Source: Panaeolus papilionaceus
Lineage: Eukaryota > Basidiomycota > Agaricomycetes > Agaricales
Assembly: GCA_015501605.1 (NCBI GenBank)
Contig: JADNRZ010000001.1
Span: 2,170,001 to 2,234,000 of the forward strand
Reading direction: 5' to 3'
DNA length: 64,000 bases
The notes beneath the pieces are model-generated. The model saw only the letters and a list, made by a program, of their open reading frames with translations. It made no database searches and was not told where the DNA came from. Position numbers and translations under genes: made by a program. Each line of letters starts with the position of its first letter. The first letter of the stretch is position 1. Positions 56,768 through 64,000 of the stretch are shown here, piece after piece.

Positions 56768-57676
56768 ACTTTATTCTCTTCGCTTTCTCCTTGTTTTCTG
56801 CCATTCTTGTAACACCTTGTCTTGTCCCGCATCGTCCATTTTTGCACAACATTCTCATTTCTGCTTCCTTCACTGTATATATGCGGTGGTTCGACATCGT
56901 ACATGGCTTACACCAATGAGCTATGGCCGCTCAACGTCGTATTCCCTTTCTTTTTCTCGACGTTGCCCTTCTTTCACCCTGTTCCTTGACACGTCTGCAT
57001 TCATCACATTGTGCACTTGATCAATATTTTATTATCCCTTCATACATCCTCGGTTATTATTACATTGTATCGTCCTTTGGCCCATTTGACCGTCTCGATT
57101 ACCCTATGCATAGTCCTTTTTTCTCAATTTTTTTTGAGTACCTTTGTGTTTTATATATAACCCCTTTTGAATTCACCTTGTTGGATTTATTTCTGTGCTC
57201 TTGTTCCGTACACTTTCCTCCCGCCATCATGGGATTGCAAGGTAAAATTAGCGCATTGTGCTGCCTATCAAATGTCTCGATGAGAACTGCGCAAGTACTG
57301 ACCGATCCCCTATTTTAGACATCTGGTGTCTAGTGATTTTCCTGACGAAGTATGAATGAAGATCTTGACCAACTTTCTGCGCCATCGATGCGAAATCAGT
57401 TTTTGTCTGTTTTTTTCTTCTTTGTGAAATGCATGTTTAGCTTTCTATTAAATATAATGTACAGTATGTAAAAATACAACACAGTTCTCGGAAAACTAGG
57501 TAGCGATGAGTGTGCCAGACGTTTATGAGGTAGAAATATGCAGCAATGGATAGATGAATGATAATGCAAAAGGTCATGCTGGTGTTGTCGAAACACGGAA
57601 CAAAAGGGGGGTATAAAAAGAAACAATAGCATTTGTCGTCGTGATAAGTAGGTGTCGCGTGTGTCCTAATCATCAT
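56768..57676. other. convergent intergenic region
   Basis: It holds the 3' ends of the four-TM gene (plus) and the arrestin-like gene (minus). T-rich, with short frames only. No gene recognised. Confidence 0.55.
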
Positions 57677-59542
57677 TCAACACAGTACAACTCCAGCGTA
57701 GATATCGATCGTGTACTCGTTTTTAGTCGTCTTGTCCTGTTTCCTGGTCGGTCGGGCTGGTTTCGTGAATGCGATGGGCTCCGGGCCCTCTCCATGTATC
57801 GTGGCAATCGTGACGGGCCATGAACCCAAGGATGGTTGGTTGCTAGAGGTTTTTGGCTGAGAAAGGTCGAATGGGCACAGTTCGACCGCGTACTGAAGCA
57901 CTGTAAGAACATTATCCACACAGTAGGTATTGAGACAAACTCACTGATGCTTTGAATAGCGGGAAATCGCAAGAAGGGATGAGATCCTTGTCCAGGTGTA
58001 TTTCGCCTTCAAGGCTACGCGTGGTCGGGCTTGACGTAGACGACTGGTCGTGGGCGGAGGGTGCATGCCAAACAGCCTTTCCTACATATGAGACGGTTTC
58101 AACAGGCTTGACACGCTGTGCGTCGCCGCGAGACGAGCTCGATGAGCTGCCACGAGCAACAGCTGAGCCACCGTCTTCGTAATATTGCAGTTTGCGAGTC
58201 AGGCGGACGACGACGTTGGCGGGATTGGTCATGATATCCAGGCCCTCTGCGTCTTTGCAGTAGAATGAGAGATGACAAGGGATGATGGAACCGCGGACGT
58301 AGGATTGCTGCACAAGGTATGAGTCATAGAAGCAAAAGTTGCTGGAGACATGAGCTTACAGGATTAGCCAAAGACATGGTGCACTGCATCTTGATGGGCC
58401 TCTCATTGAACAACTTTCCGCGCAGAGAAACAGGTGCCATGGTTTGCCACCCAAGGGGGTCATCGTCGGGACCAGGAGCCCTCATGTGTTGGCCATACGC
58501 CAATTCGCGAAGAATAGAGGCAGGAGCAGGCATGACTTTCGGAGTATAAACAACATTGACGTTTAACCTGATTTCAAGTCAGTCTTCATTGGGTGAGAGA
58601 CAATAAAATCTACGGACTTGGCCTCTGAGCGCAGAATCCCATGAGAAATCTTCAAGACGAAATCGTATTGGACAGAGCACATGGATTTACGATCGACGAA
58701 TGTCGGCGGTGCGTGTTGGGAACCGTTCAGCTGGATTTCGGAAGGGAATGAAAAATTCAGTGGCCAGGTGTAGTCGCCCTCGAGCTTTCCCTCGTACTTC
58801 TTCCTGACAGCTGGGTTTTCATGAGGGTGTCCATCAGCACGAGTCCATGTGACGACGGGGTACTCGAGAAATGTGCAGATCCCTTCGTCGTAAGCGCTTG
58901 TCATTATACGACCTCGCAACTGAAAGGTGGGTTAGAATGTCGCACAATACAGAAGAGAATGATACACACGATGAGATGGATAGAGTTTATGCTCTGGGCA
59001 GAACTTAGATTCAACTCAAGAGATCCGTTAACAAGATCGTTGTTGTGAAACTTGGGAACCTTCGGTATAGGAGCCCCCGCAGAGTGCATAGACGAAGATG
59101 AAGCACAGGACTTGCTATAGAGCTTCAATGTCGAACTGATCGCGTTCTTGTTGCTACTGAGGTGGTACTTGAACGAGTATAGACCGGAAGATGAAAGGTT
59201 GCAGGATGCATTGCGGGATTCCTGTTCGCTGCGCGAACGTGAAGAAAAGCCATCAGATTGCCTGACTTCCAATTCCCGATGCTGTTGTCTACTGCTGCTT
59301 GACCGTCTGGGTGCGTCATCATTATTGTTGAATACTGCAGAATAGCGAGGAGGACGTGACTGCGAGCCCGCGCTGTTGGACTGATGGTTGGTTGTGTTGA
59401 GAAACAGGTTCGCCGGAAGGGCGCCATTCAGTGTGGAGTACCTCGGAGGGCTTGGAACACAAGTGCTATCGCTGCTGCGGGATCGAGACATCGGAGCAGC
59501 CTCAGCAGAGGTTGTGGAGATAGGCAGAGACAATGTGGACAT
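57677..59542 (-). CDS. arrestin-like (ART family-like) protein
   Basis: Arrestin-fold protein, probably an adaptor that brings a ubiquitin ligase to membrane transporters. The ATG at 59542 starts MSTLSLPISTTSAEAAPMSR. The first 110 residues are Ser-rich with PPRYSTL and PPRYSAV, two PPxY motifs that would bind WW domains of Rsp5/Nedd4-type ligases. Beta-strand blocks follow: NASCNLSSSGLYSFKYHLS, LRGRIMTSAYDEGICTFLEY, DYTWPLNFSFPSEIQLNGSQ, MCSVQYDFVLKISHGILRSE, then the C-terminal arrestin half: QSYVRGSIIPCHLSFYCKDA, NVVVRLTRKLQYYEDG and LEGEIHLDKDLIPSCDFPLF. It ends NEYTIDIYAGVVLC. About 560 aa, at least five introns. The two PPxY motifs are N-terminal rather than C-terminal, unlike many yeast ARTs. 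Confidence 0.8.
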
Positions 59543-60219
59543 GCTAGAAAGTTGATTAAGGACTAGAAGAGAAAAGAAAGATGATCAAGAGAGTGGCGTT
59601 AGAGAGAAAGAGCGTCAATGAGAGAAGGTCGTAAGCGTGAAAACGTAGCAGGACGTAAAACGAAAGGATGGGGTATCAATGCACTAATAGAAAGGATGCT
59701 CATGGCATTTCTGAGCGTGAAGCATTTTATGCAAACTTGGTATTTGGCCTGGGAAGTCAATGGGAGCCAACGTTTAAAGCTTTTTGTTCGTGCAGTGATA
59801 CATGTGGGTTGCGCCCCCATCTTATTGTAGCGGATTATCTTGCCCATCAACATGAGAGTTAGAATTTAGTAGAAAAGCTCCTCTAGCATAATAAGAGGGA
59901 CAGGTCATGGCAAATACGGCAAGACATGACATCCGACAAGACAATAAACCGGTTGGACTGCCGCCAAATGAAGGCCCGGCACGATCCTCGTTCCCATGGA
60001 GAAACTGCATATTTTTTATAAAATCCCCTCGGAATCCGTATTAATTGCATGTTGGATATCATTGTGGCTCTAGTTGAGTGGTATACGGTGAGCGATCTTT
60101 GCAGCTACATTGCAGGTGGACTGTGGGTTGTTGTTGTTGAACAAGGGGAAATGCTGGGAAATGATGCGACTTCCAAATTGGACGACAAAACCCTAACCTT
60201 AAGGTGAAGATTAAGCTCA
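59543..60219. other. intergenic
   Basis: Arrestin-like promoter and 3' end of the next minus-strand gene. Frames are short and overlapping; nothing recognised. Confidence 0.55.
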
Positions 60220-61503
60220 TCATAAGCCCATGCTCTCCAGGCGAAGGGTGAGGCTGGCATTTTCGAGAGCACTATCAGTAAGTGCTTGTGCCATGGATAG
60301 GTTTGAGATGCGCGCTCTGAGGATGGGCAGACATGATGCAAGCACTCCTGTAACCTGGGATTGCCCCCAGCTCAGATCTTCCACACTTCCTGGAATTAGA
60401 GTGTCCTCGTCTACAGGTTCTCCTGTTTTTGTGTCCTGTGTAGATGTAGTAAGTTTTTCGATGGCACCTAGAAGATCTGTAGCTTCTTTTTGTAATGTTT
60501 CTTCGGTAAAGATTGGTATCAAAGACAACAATGTTGAGGGATAACGAGGGAACATACCAAGTGTGGCTAAGATGTCATGATAGGGTTTCAAAGGCTCTTC
60601 GTCTTCTGAACTAGGTGTACCACCATTGGCCAACTTTAGAGCATCAACTTCAATACGAGAACACGATTCTCCATGAGAATGGAAGCGTTTCATAACTGCT
60701 GGGGCTTCCTTAGCGAACTGGTAGAGATATGCTTTTTGTTCACCTCAAAAAAAAGCAAGGAAAAGAAAAAATAGACTGACACGTTCTGACCCCAATTCGT
60801 CGTAGAATTCAATAGCACGTTCGGTGTTGGAGCGATCGCGTTGTTCTACCGTCTCAGCTTCTCCCACATCCAATTCTTTTTCTTTCGCCTCCAACTCTGC
60901 CTGATGACAAGAGTAAGAATTAAAACAAAAAGAAGACACAATCATGACACGAATTAGCTTACATTAGCCTTTTCTTCGACATTAGTAAAACAGGCGTCCA
61001 GGGTAGATGACATGTACATCCATGGGTAGAGTTGGGATGCAAGTTGGAGAGGATCAGATGCTTCCGTTGATTGCTGTTCAGGGGCAGCAGCCGACTCTGC
61101 CGGTTTTTGTGGTGTTTTTTGCGACTGTTGACAGGTCGGCCTGGGTTCAAGGAAATATTCATAGTGGAATCGTTTTTAGCTTACCAGAGGTTTTGGGGCC
61201 CATGATGTAGATGGCAATGAAACAGTGGTTGAGCTGATTTTAGTGACCTTGACTTGAGGTGCTTCAGATTGTTCAGATTTTGAATTTATGACATCTTGAC
61301 TGTCAGATGAACCATTAACAGATGACTTCGAAGGTGATGTTGAGTGCACGCTAGCTGGTCTAGCTGAATTAATAGATGTGTCTCCCTTGGGATTGTTAAC
61401 AGAACTCGAGCTTTGAGCAAGCTTTCCTGATAGATGTTTAGCTCCCAGATTTCAAGAAAATTAATTAGATTGTACCACGAGAAATAGATTGATTCTCTGA
61501 CAT
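60220..61503 (-). CDS. unrecognised protein with coiled-coil segment
   Basis: I do not recognise this protein. The ATG at 61503 gives MSENQSISRGKLAQSSSSVN. The first roughly 90 residues are Ser/Thr/Lys-rich and disordered (SARPASVHSTSPSKSSVNGS). After ASQLYPWMYMSSTLDACFTN a charged helix follows, predicted coiled coil (EKANAELEAKEKELDVGEAE, EQRDRSNTERAIEFYDELGS), then EQKAYLYQFAKEAPAVMKRF. The C-terminal 150 residues are mixed (PYHDILATLGMFPRYPSTLL; WGQSQVTGVLASCLPILRAR) and end LTLRLESMGL. About 300 aa and four or five introns; the second junction uses the acceptor GTCAACAG, not the nearer CCCAG, because only this keeps the frame open. It is divergent from the acyltransferase gene with 190 bp between the ATGs, so the promoter is shared. 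Confidence 0.7.
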
Positions 61504-61693
61504 TACTAGCTAAGTTAGAAGATTTGTGTTGTGGTGGTGGTTAGTTGTAAGCTTGTGAAAATGATTTCAACCTCCGTTTTCGGCTGATTTGGACTTTTTC
61601 GTTCTTCTCTGTTTCCTCACTTGGGACTGTGCCTCGACGGCCGTCAATTAATCGACTGTCTCTGAGCATCCATCCTTCTCCCTCATCGCCATC
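61504..61693. promoter_or_regulatory. shared divergent promoter
   Basis: 190 bp separate the start codons of the minus-strand coiled-coil gene and the plus-strand acyltransferase gene. It has no clear TATA box. A CT-rich stretch precedes the acyltransferase ATG. Confidence 0.5.
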
Positions 61694-62937
61694 ATGTCTT
61701 TCTTCTTCTCGTTTATTAAACCCTTTGCTTATGCCTCTCTTCCTCTATTCTTGGTTCGTCAACTGGCTGTATCTTCAATGGTCGGACGATATTATGCTCG
61801 CGTCGTGGTTTACGTTGGCACCCTCATGACCGTTGCATCATGTAGCGTCGCTATTGCCATAGGCATGACTATCGTTGGAAAGTCCAACGATGTAAACTAC
61901 TATGTGGCCCGCATCTTTTACACTCTCATTAGCAGGGCGTTGGATCTGAGCATTGAGGTCGAGGGGGAGGAGAATTTCAAAGACCGGCCTGCAGTTCTTA
62001 TGGTGAATCATCAGAGCATGCTTGACGTTTTTGTCATTGGACGGTATGTCTTTTTTGTTTTACCAAATGCAATTTCCGCCACCTTGTAACACTCTCCTGA
62101 GCCATGCATCGATCTCGTGTACTAATCTATTTTTTCTAACCCGCGTATCTAGGCTCATGCCGAAACAAACCGTCATCATGTCCAAAAAATCACTGCAGTT
62201 TACCCCTCTAGGCCCATTTATGACAATGGCTGGAACAATCTTTATTGACCGAGGAAATAGTGCTCAAGCAAGAAAATCTGTGGACGATGCTATAGAGCGG
62301 ATGAAGAAGGAGCGCACGTCATTATGGATGTTCCCCGAGGGCACTCGCCACATGTCGAAGCAGGCCTCAATGCTCCCTCTCAAGAAAGGTGGCTTCCACA
62401 TGGCTATCAAAGCTGGAATACCCATCATCCCCATTGTCACTCAAAACTATTGGAATATTTATCGCAAAGGAATATTCAATTCTGGAGTAATTACAGTCCG
62501 AGGTATGCGATTCTATCTCTATGAGTATTGTATTTTCACGTGCGAATTGCTCATACCAATCTTCAACTCGGTTTACAGTTCTGCCTGCGATCCACACGAC
62601 GGGTTTAGCCATCGCGGATGTCTCCTCTCTCACTACACGCGTGCACGATGCCATGCTAGAGTGCTTGGTCGCTCTTGAGACCCCTTCGACGGAGAAACAT
62701 CCTCAACATGCAGCTCCAGAACCCAGCACTTCTTCCGGCCCTCTTGAAGGCGTTGCGGACCTGGTTGCGCCATCTACTTCAACACAAGAAACTCTGGAAG
62801 TAGAACTTCAGTCGAAAGGATCTAGTTCCTCGCTTGCTTCGTCCTCCATATCGTCCTCCGCGTTCAGAAAAAGTGGGAGCGAACAGGGAGTGGACACAGA
62901 GGAGGACGAGGGGATGATCCTTGTTGGACGCCCGTAA
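61694..62937 (+). CDS. SLC1: 1-acyl-sn-glycerol-3-phosphate acyltransferase (PlsC)
   Basis: Acylates lysophosphatidic acid to phosphatidic acid in the ER, the second step of glycerolipid synthesis. Exons 61694-62043, 62153-62502 and 62579-62937 give 1,059 nt, 352 aa. An N-terminal membrane region (VVVYVGTLMTVASCSVAIAI) precedes the catalytic block: NHQSMLDVFVIGRLMPK (NHxxxxD variant), then FIDRGNSAQAR, the substrate motif LWMFPEGTRHMS, and GIPIIPIV. These are all four PlsC boxes. After the catalytic domain a tail of about 90 residues is Ser-rich and acidic (STSSGPLEGVADLVAPSTST, ending VDTEEDEGMILVGRP), longer than in yeast Slc1. No break seen. Confidence 0.9.
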
Positions 62938-64000
62938 GCCCACTCATGACTGGAATGAACTAAATTCAGCTCCAGCAGAAGCGATTGCCCTCACAAGTCA
63001 TGAGGATGACGTGATCTAGATACCTATTTAACTCAAAAAAATTAAATGCTTTACGCCGCTGCTGAAAATCGCCTCCCTCCTTACACACCCGATGCGGATC
63101 AGATCTATACAAACTTTGGTTAATCTTCATTAATATGCCTGGTTTGGGCAATGGAATCAAGATTAAGGTGTTTGGGACGACTGTTTTCTGTCTTTATAAA
63201 TCATCGTTTTTTACATACCGTAGGTGATGCTTTCCTACTCTGAAAGTTTGTCTCGGATTTCATGCTTTCACTACCCAGTCGGTTCATCTTGGTCTGCGAT
63301 AATATTGGGTATTCATCCGGGGACAAGCCTCATCGGAGAGTAACCAAGTCCAATGATGGAACGCATGTGCGTCCCTGCGGGCATGAAAATACACTCCATT
63401 TCCCATTTCAACTGGCTGCTTCACAAGTGTTGTATTGCTGACCGATTCAGAGCTTGTTCAGGCAATTGATTTCATCACGACCTGATGACACGTTTGAGCG
63501 CTTTGATCAACCGTTCGCTAAGGCTCTCAATTCAGATTACAGCTAGCAGTAGTCGCCTACAACGCACGAGGCGTGTTTATCTATGACATTAAGATTTTTC
63601 CGAAAGATAAGGCTTACTAGGGTATGATTTGTGCTGCCCTGTGTAGTAAGGCGAATTACCACGATTGTCTAGTAAGAGTTGGGTAGCAGGATAATTATAA
63701 TTGTATTCGCCTGACTCTTGGGCACTCTTTCGGACCTTGTCCGCCTTCGCTTGAACCCTGCGTGGGTTTGGAAGAGAGCGGCAGGTCAGCAGGAACGTTT
63801 CTGTTGTCAAAATAAAATGCAGAGATGTCCGTAACTTTAAATTTCGTATCAAAGAGGTGGCAATTGAAGGAGTTAAGGTGAGATGAGTTTACAGGGAAGG
63901 ACCTCGAGGCACATATTTTGACAGAGTTTTGTGGTTCGCGATGATCTACGGAGAACACAAGATATCAAGCCGGGAAGAGATCATGCAGGGATAAGTTACA
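62938..64000. other. right-edge intergenic
   Basis: Downstream of the acyltransferase. One uncertain minus-strand candidate is listed separately; otherwise nothing recognised. Confidence 0.5.
63589..63958 (-). CDS. possible partial hypothetical gene at the window edge
   Basis: Two overlapping minus-strand frames of 87 codons have protein-like ends: one reads ESGEYNYNYPATQLLLDNRG and GQHKSYPSKPYLSEKS, rich in Tyr/Ser/Asn; the other TDISAFYFDNRNVPADLPLS. A splice from about 63885 to a later acceptor would join upstream coding sequence beyond the window, but I cannot fix the junction. It may equally be intergenic. No family recognised. Confidence 0.2.

Overview
The window is nuclear DNA of a filamentous basidiomycete, most likely an agaricomycete. 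The reasons are genes broken by many 48-70 nt GT-AG introns, a class I hydrophobin, a DUF6699-type protein, secreted GH3 and GH35 glycosidases, and fungal forms of ATP7, OST2, TAD1, COA3, SPC25, TPA1 and NOP13. No rRNA, tRNA or CRISPR was recognised. Gene assignments rest on reading translated motifs by eye. I rebuilt the exon structure fully for GH3, ATP7, OST2, the DUF1748 gene, PAPS reductase, SPC25, the hydrophobin, both monooxygenases and the acyltransferase; in each case the exon lengths sum to a multiple of three.

Layout. 1-2.45 kb: nothing recognised. 2.5-10.4 kb: GH3 xylosidase (+), ATP synthase subunit d (+), GH35 beta-galactosidase (-). 11.8-20.7 kb: a dense housekeeping block of hexokinase (+), a mitoribosomal SOD-like protein (-), OST2/DAD1 (+), a tiny six-exon DUF1748 gene (-), glycerophosphocholine acyltransferase (+) and TAD1 (-). 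21.0-22.3 kb: a 1.25-kb non-coding element with 33-bp terminal inverted repeats, lying in the divergent TAD1/TMA22 promoter region. 22.4-27.7 kb: TMA22/DENR, a TMEM135-like protein and PAPS reductase, all on +. 27.7-43.5 kb is gene-poor, holding only a DUF6699 protein, SPC25 and the TPA1/OFD1 dioxygenase. 43.5-47.7 kb: NOP13, a hydrophobin lacking its eighth cysteine, and COA3, all on -. 48.2-50.2 kb holds coding debris. 50.5-54.8 kb: a tandem pair of Baeyer-Villiger-type flavin monooxygenases. 55.2-62.9 kb: a four-TM protein, an arrestin-like protein, an unrecognised coiled-coil protein and a PlsC acyltransferase. The last kilobase holds at most an uncertain partial gene.

How the genes work together. 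Most are unrelated housekeeping genes. Functional groupings are loose: mitochondrial proteins (ATP7, mS42-like, COA3), lipid acyltransferases (GPC1, PlsC), secreted or surface proteins (GH3, GH35, hydrophobin), and the monooxygenase pair, which is the one clear tandem duplication. The points most worth follow-up are the C8-less hydrophobin, the inverted-repeat element with internal hairpins, the monooxygenase pair and the hidden DUF1748 microgene.
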